A stretch of 64,000 bases of DNA. It comes from Clostridia bacterium (GTDB lineage: Bacteria > Bacillota > Clostridia > Oscillospirales > Acutalibacteraceae). Shown here one piece after another: positions 15,297 to 23,400 of the stretch. Below the pieces are notes generated by a model. That model had not been told where the DNA came from, did no database searches, and saw only the letters and a list, made by a program, of their open reading frames with translations. The DNA is taken from assembly GCA_017436285.1 (NCBI GenBank), contig JAFSDL010000013.1, forward strand, positions 89,075-153,074, given 5' to 3'. The stretch's first letter is position 1; each line of letters starts with the position of its first letter. A program made the translations under genes and the position numbers.

Positions 15297-16526
15297 ATGA
15301 ACAAAAAGGTTTACACAAGACAATATTACATTGATAAAATCCGAGGCTTTTACCATAGCGATCTGATTAAGGTTGTTACGGGTATCCGTCGTTGCGGTAA
15401 ATCCTTTTTTCTGCTTTCTGTTATGGAAGATTTAAAAAAATCGGGTGTAAATGAAAAAGATATTATTTATCTTAATCTTGATAAACGTGGTAACAGAAAA
15501 ATCAAAACGCCGGATGCTTTGGAAATGGCTATTGAAAATCTTATAACAGATGATGATTTCAAATATCTGTTTATTGACGAGGTTCAAAATGTGGTTGGCT
15601 TCGAAGAGGTTGTCAACGGTTTCAGAGAGGATGGAAACTTTTCTGTTTTCATCACAGGCTCAAACTCTTATCTGTTAAGCGGTGAGCTTTCCACCAAGCT
15701 TACGGGTCGATATATTGAGGTTGAGATGTTTACCCTTAATTTCCGTGAATATCTGGAAATGAAAGAGTTTCTCGGAAAAGAAGTTAAGAATAACAAGGCA
15801 GAAGAGTTTAACGAGTATCTTCGTTTCGGCGGTTTTCCGAAAGCACTTGAATTTGATAATCCTGCTGATAAAGATACCTACATTGCCGGTGTTATAAAGC
15901 AGATTCTCGAGAAAGATGTTGTAAAGCATAAAAAAATCCGTAATCGAGCTGTATTTGATAAGGTTATGACTTATGTTATCAATAACTTCGGTGCCACAAC
16001 AAGTCTTTCGAGTATAGCAGAATATTTTGACAAAGAAGAGCATATTAAAATCCGCACCGAAACACTTAACAGCTACCTCAAAATACTTGAAAATGCTAAA
16101 ATTATTTATAGATGTCCCCGTTTTGATGTTAAGTCTAAAAAATCACTTCGGGGTGAACAGAAATATTATCTTGCAGACCTTGGTATATACTTTTCTCGTA
16201 ATGTTGATGCAAGAATCAACTACGGTCCGGTGCTTGAAAACATTGTTTACACATACCTTTCTGCAAAGAACTATAAAATAAGCGTAGGAAGAATCGGCAA
16301 ATTAGAATGTGATTTCATCACACGAATTAACGATGAATACCGTTATGTTCAGGTTGCTATGACAATTATGAGCGAGGAAACAGAGGCGCGGGAATATAAG
16401 CCCTTCACAATGATTAGGGACAACTATCCCAAATATCTGTTTACCATTGATGCGCTCCTGCAGAAGCGTGACGGTGTAATACACAAAAATATCATAGATT
16501 TTATTTCTGAAAACGAAAATCTTTGA
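15297..16526 (+). CDS. AAA-family ATPase with DUF4143 domain
   Basis: A 409-residue cytoplasmic protein. The N-terminal AAA_14 domain has Walker A TGIRRCGKSFF (about residues 27-37) and Walker B YLFIDEVQ (about 95-102), then the sensor-like FITGSNSYLLSGELSTKLTGRY. The C-terminal part (about residues 200-400) matches the DUF4143 fold with YYLADLGIYFSRNVDARINYGPVLENIVY and CDFI. These proteins are widespread in gut anaerobes and often vary between strains; their function is unknown. The start at 15297 follows AAAAGGAGTG. No neighbour suggests a partner. Confidence 0.9.
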   Translation: MNKKVYTRQYYIDKIRGFYHSDLIKVVTGIRRCGKSFFLLSVMEDLKKSGVNEKDIIYLNLDKRGNRKIKTPDALEMAIENLITDDDFKYLFIDEVQNVVGFEEVVNGFREDGNFSVFITGSNSYLLSGELSTKLTGRYIEVEMFTLNFREYLEMKEFLGKEVKNNKAEEFNEYLRFGGFPKALEFDNPADKDTYIAGVIKQILEKDVVKHKKIRNRAVFDKVMTYVINNFGATTSLSSIAEYFDKEEHIKIRTETLNSYLKILENAKIIYRCPRFDVKSKKSLRGEQKYYLADLGIYFSRNVDARINYGPVLENIVYTYLSAKNYKISVGRIGKLECDFITRINDEYRYVQVAMTIMSEETEAREYKPFTMIRDNYPKYLFTIDALLQKRDGVIHKNIIDFISENENL

Positions 16527-16621
16527 CAGGAAAAACTATATCAGCAAAGCAGTGTGATAATGCATTGCTGATTTGCTTACGCTTTCGGACAAGCATAAAA
16601 TAAAAATACGATGGTGAAAAA

Positions 16622-18103
16622 ATGAGATACAAGCACATATTCTGGGATTTTAACGGTACAATTATTGACGATGTTCATAATGCTCTTGCCTGTGTTAATG
16701 ATATGCTCACAAGAAAGGGAATGAAAACAATTAATCTTAAGGAGTATTATGATTATGTTGAAACTCCCATTGTGAATTTTTATTACAGAATATTACCGCC
16801 CGAAGAGGTTGTTTTTTCAGAGATATCCAAGGAATATCACGAGGATTATGCCCGCCATTTAGATGAAACCACCCTTGCAGATGGTGCAAAGGAAATACTT
16901 GAATATTTAAAAGGAACGGGTGTTCATCAATACATAATCACCTCAAATTTTATTGATGAAACCGTTGATTTAACAAAAAAATTCGGCATACATCATCTTT
17001 TTGATGAAATTTTAGGGGCGGATAACACTCTTGCAGAAAGCAAGATAGAAAGGGCAAAAGCCTTTTTTGACCTGAAGGAAATAAGCAGAAATGAAGCAGT
17101 TTTTATAGGCGACACTCTTCACGATCTTGAAACTGCAAATGCCTTGGGAATTGATTGTATTCTTGTTGCATACGGTCATCAGGGCAGAAAGCTTCTTGAA
17201 GAGCACAACGCCTTTACAGTGGAAAATCTGCAAGAGGTGAAGGCAATAATTTTTGATGAAAGAGCTGTTGATTTTCATACCCATTCAACCCGCTCAGACG
17301 GAACATTAACTCCCGCAGAGCTTGTTGAACACGCGAAAAAGAGCGGACTTTCCGCTTTTGCGCTTACAGATCACGACAGTGTTGACGGAATTGAAGAAGC
17401 CCGAAGAAAAGCGGAAGAAATCGGAATGGAATTTATTGCGGGCATTGAATTTTCCGCAGCAGAAAACACTGAAACCCATATTATAGGTCTTTTTATAGAC
17501 CCTGAAAACGAGACATTATTGAAGACTATTGAAAAGCTCAAGGGTAGCAGAAAAAGGCGGATGGAAGAGGTTTGCAGCAGGCTTCGTGGCTTGGGCTTTG
17601 AGATTACCCACGATGAAGCCTTGAGCCTTGCAGGCAGTAATTTTGTTGGCAGAGCCCATATCGCAAGGCTTATGGTAGAAAAGGGCTATTGCGAAACAGT
17701 TAAAGAATGCTTTGAAAAATATATCGGTCTTGGTAAGCCTGCGTATGCTCCAAAGCACGAGCTTTCTGCAGTTGAGGCGGTAAAAGCCATACGGGCGGCA
17801 GGGGGGCTTGCTTACCTTGCTCACCTTAATCAGACAGGCTATGATATCAAAGAGCTTGAAAAGCTGTTGCTTCAGCTTAAGGGCGCCGGGCTTAACGGTA
17901 TAGAGGGCTATTACCCTGAATATACTCCTGAGCAAACTGCAGAATACAGAGCCCTTGCAGAAAAATTATCATTATCCCTTTCAGGTGGCTCGGATTTTCA
18001 CGGTGCAATGAAGCCTCAAATTTCTATAGGTAAGGGAAAGGGCGATCTGGTTATTCCGTATTATATTCTGGAAAATATGAAGGGTATTCTTAATCGTCAA
18101 TGA
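16622..18103 (+). CDS. HAD phosphatase fused to PHP-domain phosphoesterase (RNase AM/TrpH-like)
   Basis: A 493-residue two-domain protein. Residues 1-213 form a HAD hydrolase of the phosphoglycolate phosphatase type, with motif I DFNGTIID (nucleophile D9), the threonine/serine motif IITSN (about 102-106) and motif IV GDTLHDLETA (about 163-172). Residues 215-493 form a PHP domain with DFHTHSTRSDGTLTP (metal-binding HTH), TDHDSVDG, GIEFSA, GRAHIARLM, YLAHL and GGSDFHG, as in the YciV/TrpH group that hydrolyses 3',5'-nucleotide bisphosphates and short RNA 5' ends. The join is direct, without a linker repeat. A nucleotide-turnover role is inferred from the PHP half. Confidence 0.87.
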   Translation: MRYKHIFWDFNGTIIDDVHNALACVNDMLTRKGMKTINLKEYYDYVETPIVNFYYRILPPEEVVFSEISKEYHEDYARHLDETTLADGAKEILEYLKGTGVHQYIITSNFIDETVDLTKKFGIHHLFDEILGADNTLAESKIERAKAFFDLKEISRNEAVFIGDTLHDLETANALGIDCILVAYGHQGRKLLEEHNAFTVENLQEVKAIIFDERAVDFHTHSTRSDGTLTPAELVEHAKKSGLSAFALTDHDSVDGIEEARRKAEEIGMEFIAGIEFSAAENTETHIIGLFIDPENETLLKTIEKLKGSRKRRMEEVCSRLRGLGFEITHDEALSLAGSNFVGRAHIARLMVEKGYCETVKECFEKYIGLGKPAYAPKHELSAVEAVKAIRAAGGLAYLAHLNQTGYDIKELEKLLLQLKGAGLNGIEGYYPEYTPEQTAEYRALAEKLSLSLSGGSDFHGAMKPQISIGKGKGDLVIPYYILENMKGILNRQ

Positions 18104-18114
18104 TTAAAAATAAA

Positions 18115-18177
18115 AAAATCACCCAAAATATATCTGTGCATCAATAAGATGTGCAGATATTTTTATTTGGTGATTTT
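18115..18177 (+). terminator. hairpin overlapping the ribosome site of the next gene
   Basis: AAAATCACCCAAAATATATC and its partner GATATTTTTATTTGGTGATTTT-like sequence (right arm 18148-18177) flank TGTGCATC/GATGTGCA around a 5-nt loop. The arm pairs imperfectly over about 28 bp. The right arm contains GGTGATTTT, the only ribosome site candidate for the gene at 18178. Confidence 0.6.
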
Positions 18178-19017
18178 ATGATTTCGGATGTTAAATTAAA
18201 AAGCAAAGCAATTATAAAGGGCGATACCTTAAGATTGTTTTTTATATCTTTGTTCAGCTTTATAGTCAGACGAGGCTCATTTGCACTTTTGGTTTATTGC
18301 ATTGCTTCTTTGTTTAAAAGCGGTATTCTGAATTCTTATCTTGAAAATTACAATGATACTTTTGTTTATTCCGTAGTTATATTTGATGTGGCTTTTGTAT
18401 CATTGACCATATTGTTATTTATCTCTTCACTGAAGTTGGGTGAGCAGTTTTTGTATTTTATCAAAGCCTCCGGCGGAAATGGGCGGTTGGGCTTACTGTT
18501 TCACTTTTTCACATTCAAACGAAGCTTCAGGGCACTAAGCCTGTATGCAAGGCTTACTGCATTGAAAATCGGTTGGCTGTTATATTTCCTTTTACCCTGT
18601 GCTGTATGCTATGGTATAACCTTTTATTTGTATTCAAACGGAAAGCTTCTGCCTGTGGTTTTCTATGTTTTAATAATAGGTAGCTCTGTTCTTTTATCCT
18701 TTTGCATTTTTATGTGGCGCATTGCTTTTTCAAGGTATAATGCCGCGCCATATTATGTTTGCCTGAATCCTGATACTACACCTGAAAAGGCGATTAAAAA
18801 GAGCGTTGCTTTTACAGATGGTTTTTTGCGTGAGAGTGTTCTTTTAGAAAGTTCGTTTTTTGGTTGGTTTTTAAGTTGCATAGCAATAATACCATTTGTT
18901 TATGTTCTGCCTTACTTTAAAATATCAAAAGCATTATTTGTGGTTGATAGCTTAAGCTTAAAAGCATATCCTGAAGTGCAAAATAAATATGCAATAAATT
19001 ATTTGGGCTTAAAATAA
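18178..19017 (+). CDS. integral membrane protein of unknown function
   Basis: A 279-residue protein with about five to six hydrophobic segments (around residues 20-40, 52-78, 115-145, 150-180 and 220-245). The start ATG at 18178 has GGTGA 4 bases before it; an upstream in-frame ATG (18151) lies within a stem-loop and lacks a site. A charged N-terminus (SDVKLKSKAIIKGD) probably faces the cytoplasm. It resembles the general layout of small clostridial membrane proteins, but I recognise no family. The perfect terminator at 19039 ends the transcript. Confidence 0.65.
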   Translation: MISDVKLKSKAIIKGDTLRLFFISLFSFIVRRGSFALLVYCIASLFKSGILNSYLENYNDTFVYSVVIFDVAFVSLTILLFISSLKLGEQFLYFIKASGGNGRLGLLFHFFTFKRSFRALSLYARLTALKIGWLLYFLLPCAVCYGITFYLYSNGKLLPVVFYVLIIGSSVLLSFCIFMWRIAFSRYNAAPYYVCLNPDTTPEKAIKKSVAFTDGFLRESVLLESSFFGWFLSCIAIIPFVYVLPYFKISKALFVVDSLSLKAYPEVQNKYAINYLGLK

Positions 19018-19038
19018 AAACGTAAAAGGAATGTAAAA

Positions 19039-19074
19039 ATGAGCTGTAAAAAACTTTAGTTTTTTACAGCTCAT
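19039..19074. terminator. bidirectional terminator
   Basis: ATGAGCTGTAAAAAACT and AGTTTTTTACAGCTCAT form a perfect 17-bp stem with a 2-nt loop between the convergent genes ending at 19017 and 19088. Confidence 0.85.
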
Positions 19075-19087
19075 TGTCAATAAATTT

Positions 19088-20647
19088 TTATTTATTCTTT
19101 CTTGCTTCGATTTCTGCAACCATTTCTGCCTGACGTTTTTCTGTGATTGTGTAGAAGAACATAGGAACTGCACAAGCAAACATACTGATAACGCCTGAAA
19201 GAACAAGCATATTCCACAGAGTTTGCTTGCCTTCCGGAGAAATGAAGCCGGTTTCTGCGTTGATACCTGCAGCTGCGAAGGAAATAACACCGATGAAAGC
19301 ACCGACTGCCATACCGATTTTGTTGATAAGAGTCTGCATAGCAAAGCAGATACCTTCACCGCGCTCGCCTGTTTTCCACTCGAGGTAGTCAACAGTATCA
19401 CCAATCATAGCGTATGTAATGATGTTGTTAACACCCTGAGGAATACCCAGGAGAACAAGACCGATTGCTGAAATAATAAGCTTCCAGGGAGCATCGTAGC
19501 CAACGAAATACATAATTGCCATTACGACACCGCCGAAAAGATGAACAAAAATGTATGCCCATTTCTTTGTGAATTTCTTGCTCATCCAGGGAACAAGAAC
19601 GGAAGCAACAAGACCACCGGGAACAACAAGAAGGGTTATAAGGCTATACATACCCTCGTTCTGAAGAACATATTTTGCAAAGTAAAGACCGCCTGTGTAG
19701 GAATAAACCATTCTTGCGCCACCGAAAATACCTGAAAGAACGATAAGAAGAAGCTCTTTGTTCTTGAAAAGGAGCTTAAGGTTGTGACCAAAGCTGGGGG
19801 GATTATCATCTGCAGTGAAACGCTCCTTGGTGTGCTTGAAGCCATAGAAGAACATAGGAACTGCTGCAACAACAAGAATAACTGCTGCAATGAAATATGT
19901 CCATTTAAGAGTATCTGCATTTGCAACTTCCTGACCTGCGATAACAGTACCGATGAATGTTTTAGCGCCTTCTGCATCAACGCCCTTGTCAGCCATAATC
20001 TGCTGGATACCCTCTGCTGTATCGGGGTATTTGTATTTAGCTGTAATAGAGCCTGTGATGATGGGAAGGAAAACAGTAACGATACCTGCACCCAATGTGC
20101 AAAGAAGACGGGTAACAGTAAGAAGATTACCACGAACAACGGTATCATTTGTCATACAGGTTGAAAGACCCCAATAGGGAACGTCTGCAACTGTGTATGC
20201 AACTGACCACAAAACATAAATAATTGCTACAACCACAAATGACCAATGTGCTTTTGCTTCAAAAACAGGTAAGAAGCAGGCAATTGTCATAATTGCAATG
20301 GGAAAAGCCATCCATTTAAGGTAGGGTCTGCATTTACCCCATTTTGTACGGGTTTTGTCAACGATTGAGCCCATAATGGGGTCGTTGAACGCGTCAAAAA
20401 TACGTGTGCCGAGCATAAGGTATGCAACAGCCATTGAACCTGCAACAGAGCCGATTGTAACACCGTCTGCACCGAAAAGAAGCGCATCGGTAAGGAAAAT
20501 TGTCAGATATGAACCAATGATGGTGCATATAAAGTTCTGACCAAAGCCGGCAATACCGTAAGCGAGAGCTTCCTTAGGCTGAAGGCTGCTTGTGTCAGCA
20601 GGATTTGTGCCGTAGAGCTTATGCAAAATGTTGTTGAATTTGCTCAT
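19088..20647 (-). CDS. GPH-family (MelB-like) sugar:cation symporter
   Basis: A 519-residue transporter with about 12 membrane helices. It contains the family signature FDAFNDPIMGSIVDKTRTKWGKCRP (about residues 83-107) and DVPYWGLSTCMTND, typical of glycoside-pentoside-hexuronide:cation symporters. The enzyme imports a glycoside, uronide or similar sugar with Na+ or H+; the substrate cannot be read from sequence. It is slightly longer than MelB, the extra being a loop around residues 200-240. AAGGAGAG precedes the ATG. It follows the cyclophilin gene by 18 bases, so it is probably last in an operon with the dockerin-like protein gene. Confidence 0.92.
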   Translation of the reverse strand: MSKFNNILHKLYGTNPADTSSLQPKEALAYGIAGFGQNFICTIIGSYLTIFLTDALLFGADGVTIGSVAGSMAVAYLMLGTRIFDAFNDPIMGSIVDKTRTKWGKCRPYLKWMAFPIAIMTIACFLPVFEAKAHWSFVVVAIIYVLWSVAYTVADVPYWGLSTCMTNDTVVRGNLLTVTRLLCTLGAGIVTVFLPIITGSITAKYKYPDTAEGIQQIMADKGVDAEGAKTFIGTVIAGQEVANADTLKWTYFIAAVILVVAAVPMFFYGFKHTKERFTADDNPPSFGHNLKLLFKNKELLLIVLSGIFGGARMVYSYTGGLYFAKYVLQNEGMYSLITLLVVPGGLVASVLVPWMSKKFTKKWAYIFVHLFGGVVMAIMYFVGYDAPWKLIISAIGLVLLGIPQGVNNIITYAMIGDTVDYLEWKTGERGEGICFAMQTLINKIGMAVGAFIGVISFAAAGINAETGFISPEGKQTLWNMLVLSGVISMFACAVPMFFYTITEKRQAEMVAEIEARKNK

Positions 20648-20665
20648 TTCATTCTCTCCTTTTAT

Positions 20666-21157
20666 TTATAAAACTTCAACAGTTTTCATAACAATGGGTT
20701 CAACAGGTGTGGAGCGTTCACCGCCGAAGCTCATTCTGCGGTCAATTTTAAGGAAATTGTCAACTGTTTCCATACCCTCAATTACCTTGCCGAATGCGGC
20801 ATACTGACCGTCAAGGAAGGTGCAGTCGCCGTAGCAGATAAAGAACTGACTGCTTGCAGAGTTGGGATTCTGGGAGCGAGCCATTGAAATAACGCCACGG
20901 GTGTGAGAAAGAGTGTTGTTAACACCGTTCATTCTGAACTCACCCTTAATGTTTTCATCGCTACCGCCACAGCCTGTTCCTTCAGGGTCACCGCCCTGTG
21001 CCATAAAGCCATCAATTACGCGGTGGAATGTAAGACCATTATAAAAACCGCTTTTTACAAGCTTTAAAAAGTTTTCACAGGTGATGGGAGCCTGTTCGGG
21101 ACAAAGCTCAATAACAAAGCTTTCGCCATTTTCCATAGTTACCTTAATATTTTCCAT
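20666..21157 (-). CDS. cyclophilin-type peptidyl-prolyl cis-trans isomerase
   Basis: A 163-residue cytoplasmic foldase; no signal peptide. The active-site block FHRVIDGFMAQGGDPEGTGCGG (about residues 40-61) is intact, followed by RGVISMARSQNPNSASSQFFI, including the catalytic Arg in FHRV and the SQFFI core. It isomerises proline peptide bonds. Length and motifs fit bacterial PpiB. It sits 15 bases after the dockerin-like protein gene and 18 bases before the symporter gene, implying co-transcription with both. Confidence 0.93.
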   Translation of the reverse strand: MENIKVTMENGESFVIELCPEQAPITCENFLKLVKSGFYNGLTFHRVIDGFMAQGGDPEGTGCGGSDENIKGEFRMNGVNNTLSHTRGVISMARSQNPNSASSQFFICYGDCTFLDGQYAAFGKVIEGMETVDNFLKIDRRMSFGGERSTPVEPIVMKTVEVL

Positions 21158-21172
21158 ATTTTTATATTCTCC

Positions 21173-22276
21173 TTAATTCTTTGTTACAGGGTTAAGAACA
21201 TAGCTTTCTGTGTTGGTGGCTTGTGTTACGGAATCCATCTGAAGGCCCTCGTTACCGTCCTTATCAACTGTAGGAATTGTTGAAATATCTGCAACATAAG
21301 AATATGAGTATTCAACACTTACGGGGATGCCCGAAAGCTTATCAACCTTTGAAATAATAACACCGTTTTTGAATGTAACCTTATTTAATATTGAGGTTTC
21401 TTTAGTGCCCTCGGTTTCATCAAAATCAGGTATGTTGAAAACCTTTCCGTAGGAAATTGTTTTCCAACGCTGTGAAAAGCCCTCGTTACCTGTTGGGAAT
21501 TCGTCACCTATATAGGTATCTTCATTCATTGTAACTTTTCTTATGATATAGCCATCCTCTTCATAACACTCGATGCTCTTTATATCATCAATTTCAAGGA
21601 AGCAGGAGTTACCTAAATTATTAACAGGGAAATAATAGTAATGGCTACTATAACGATTTATTGTCTTGGTAGTTGTTTTCAAGTCATACATTTCCTTGGC
21701 ATCTTTTCTTAATTGTGCCATTTGTGTTTCCATTTCTTTTTTTTGCGCCTGGGTTAATGCAGCACTAATCAAAAGGTTGCTTAACAAATCTTCCATATAG
21801 TCGCAGGTTTTATTTGCGTAGTCGTCAAACTCCATATTAGTAACGTTAAGCTCATCTACAGGTGCATTTTTAGTTGTAACCTTCATAGAATGGCACTGTG
21901 TTGTTGCAGTTTTAGTAAAGCCGGGTTTAACAGATTTAACGCTGTTAAGCTCAGCCTTGAAAAGCTCAAGATTGAATTCAGCACATTCGTTAACCTCGGT
22001 GTCAATACCTGTAACAATGGCAACGATTTTCTTAACATCCTCCATAGTGATGCCGTCACCATTTCCGGTTACATCATAGATTAATCCCTCTTTGGGCTCT
22101 TCAAGGTTTGCTGAAACACGTAAAACTGTTCGTGCATCGTTAAGGTCGATTTTTTTATCAGCGTTGTAGTCAAAATTCAATTTGATTTCATCAGCTGAAT
22201 AGGAAGCATAAGAGCTTACGGGAAGAATAGCCACAAGCAGACAGACCGAAAGTAAAATACTGATTGTTTTTTTCAT
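21173..22276 (-). CDS. secreted protein with N-terminal dockerin-like EF-hand pair
   Basis: A 367-residue exported protein. Residues 1-25 are a signal peptide (MKKTISILLSVCLLVAILPVSSYAS). Two EF-hand-like calcium loops follow, DYNADKKIDLNDAR (about 38-51) and DVTGNGDGITMEDVKK (about 70-85), together a type I dockerin-like module at the N-terminus instead of the usual C-terminus. The rest (about 110-367) is a beta-rich domain I do not recognise. The start at 22276 follows AAGGTGATTTCT. It probably heads an operon with the cyclophilin and the symporter; no cohesin partner is visible in the window. Confidence 0.8.
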   Translation of the reverse strand: MKKTISILLSVCLLVAILPVSSYASYSADEIKLNFDYNADKKIDLNDARTVLRVSANLEEPKEGLIYDVTGNGDGITMEDVKKIVAIVTGIDTEVNECAEFNLELFKAELNSVKSVKPGFTKTATTQCHSMKVTTKNAPVDELNVTNMEFDDYANKTCDYMEDLLSNLLISAALTQAQKKEMETQMAQLRKDAKEMYDLKTTTKTINRYSSHYYYFPVNNLGNSCFLEIDDIKSIECYEEDGYIIRKVTMNEDTYIGDEFPTGNEGFSQRWKTISYGKVFNIPDFDETEGTKETSILNKVTFKNGVIISKVDKLSGIPVSVEYSYSYVADISTIPTVDKDGNEGLQMDSVTQATNTESYVLNPVTKN

Positions 22277-22302
22277 AGAAATCACCTTTTTATTTAAAGT
22301 TA

Positions 22303-22459
22303 GAGTGAGTGTGTTCGAACCAAATATGCCTCAAATGTCCGATTTCACGCACCTTTGTAATTTTTTTGTCTCGCAATACGTCATCCTTTCAAGAGTTTTA
22401 ACGATGTTACAGGGAAAAGTGACTGTATTAAACCATATGTGGTTCGAACACACTCACTC
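22303..22459. repeat. 26-bp inverted repeat flanking a 105-bp spacer
   Basis: The left arm (22303-22328) starts GAGTGAGTGTGTTCGAACCA and the right arm (22434-22459) ends TGGTTCGAACACACTCACTC; 25 of 26 bases pair. Each arm contains the 8-bp palindrome GTTCGAAC. The right arm covers the stop codon of the tetR-type gene, and the left arm lies 27 bp upstream of the dockerin-like protein gene. Confidence 0.8.
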
Positions 22460-23125
22460 AAATGCCGCTTTCAAAAATTTAAGGGTTTGCTGGACGATTA
22501 AATCATCGCTTTCTGTTGCTTGCTTTCCTGTGTAGATAAAAAATCGTTCCTTGTAGTAATCACAAGCAGTTGCAAATTGCAACATCATAAATATGTTATC
22601 AAGCAGAAAAGCGAAGAATGCAGGGTTTATGTCGTCACGGACATCGCCTGTTTCCTGAGCCTTGCTGATTGTAACAGTGTAAATTGAAGCAGAAACTGCC
22701 TCTATTCTTTGAGAAATACCGTTTAAAAACTCGGATTTATCGCTTGTAGTTAATTGGCAGTATAGCTTAATCAATTCAGGATTTTTTCTGGAATATTTCA
22801 GCAAAGCCCTGATGATTGTTTCTGCTTTTACCAGAATATCCTCCGAAGAGTCTGCAAGACTCATAAGGAGCTCCTCTAAAGAAGACATACCCTCATGAAC
22901 TACCATAGAGAACATAGTTTCCTTGTTCTCAAAATATTTATAGATAGAGCCAACGCTGATGCCTGCTTTTTTAGCAATTTGCTGAATGGAGGTGTTTTCA
23001 AATCCGTTATCGGCAAATTCCTTTATAGCAACATTTAAAATTCTATCCCGCTTTTCCTTGGGGATTTTATCAAATGTGGCTTTGCATAGCGGCATATTTT
23101 GACTCCGGGTTTCATTTGTAGCCAT
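22454..23125 (-). CDS. TetR/AcrR-family transcriptional regulator
   Basis: A 223-residue DNA-binding repressor. The N-terminal helix-turn-helix matches the family: RILNVAIKEFADNGFENTSIQQIAKKAGISVGSIYKYFENKETMF (about residues 22-66). The remaining residues form a helical ligand-binding domain that is not conserved enough to predict its ligand. The start at 23125 follows GGGGTG; a longer reading frame upstream has no ribosome site. The gene is upstream of, and in the same direction as, the dockerin-like protein/cyclophilin/symporter genes, so those or the gene itself are plausible targets. The closest operator candidate is the palindrome-containing inverted repeat at 22303-22459. Confidence 0.9.
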   Translation of the reverse strand: MATNETRSQNMPLCKATFDKIPKEKRDRILNVAIKEFADNGFENTSIQQIAKKAGISVGSIYKYFENKETMFSMVVHEGMSSLEELLMSLADSSEDILVKAETIIRALLKYSRKNPELIKLYCQLTTSDKSEFLNGISQRIEAVSASIYTVTISKAQETGDVRDDINPAFFAFLLDNIFMMLQFATACDYYKERFFIYTGKQATESDDLIVQQTLKFLKAAFE

Positions 23126-23337
23126 CTTACACCCCATAATAAACCTAATTATATACAGTATAATAACATTTTCCTGTGTAAAAATCAATGAAAAACAAAG
23201 ATTTGTTCCGCCAAAATTCAGGCAACTTTTTTGGTCAGAGTTGATAAAAGATGTTAATGAGAGATTAATAATGTTAATTGTTGGTGAACAGAGCGGAAAT
23301 ACGGAATTTTTAGTAACATTTATTTCACAAATTATTA

Positions 23338-23366
23338 TTGAAAAGAACAAGTTTATATATTATAAT
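23338..23366 (+). promoter_or_regulatory. sigma-A promoter of the large FN3 protein gene
   Basis: TTGAAA (23338-23343), a 17-bp spacer and TATAAT (23361-23366), 35 bp upstream of the start. Confidence 0.75.
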
Positions 23367-23400
23367 ACATACCATAATTAATATCATCGGAGGTTATTCC

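Noticed and set aside
15297-16526. DUF4143 ATPase as part of a defence or toxin system
   Set aside because: The ATPase is recognisable but no partner gene is adjacent; nothing in the sequence supports a defence role.
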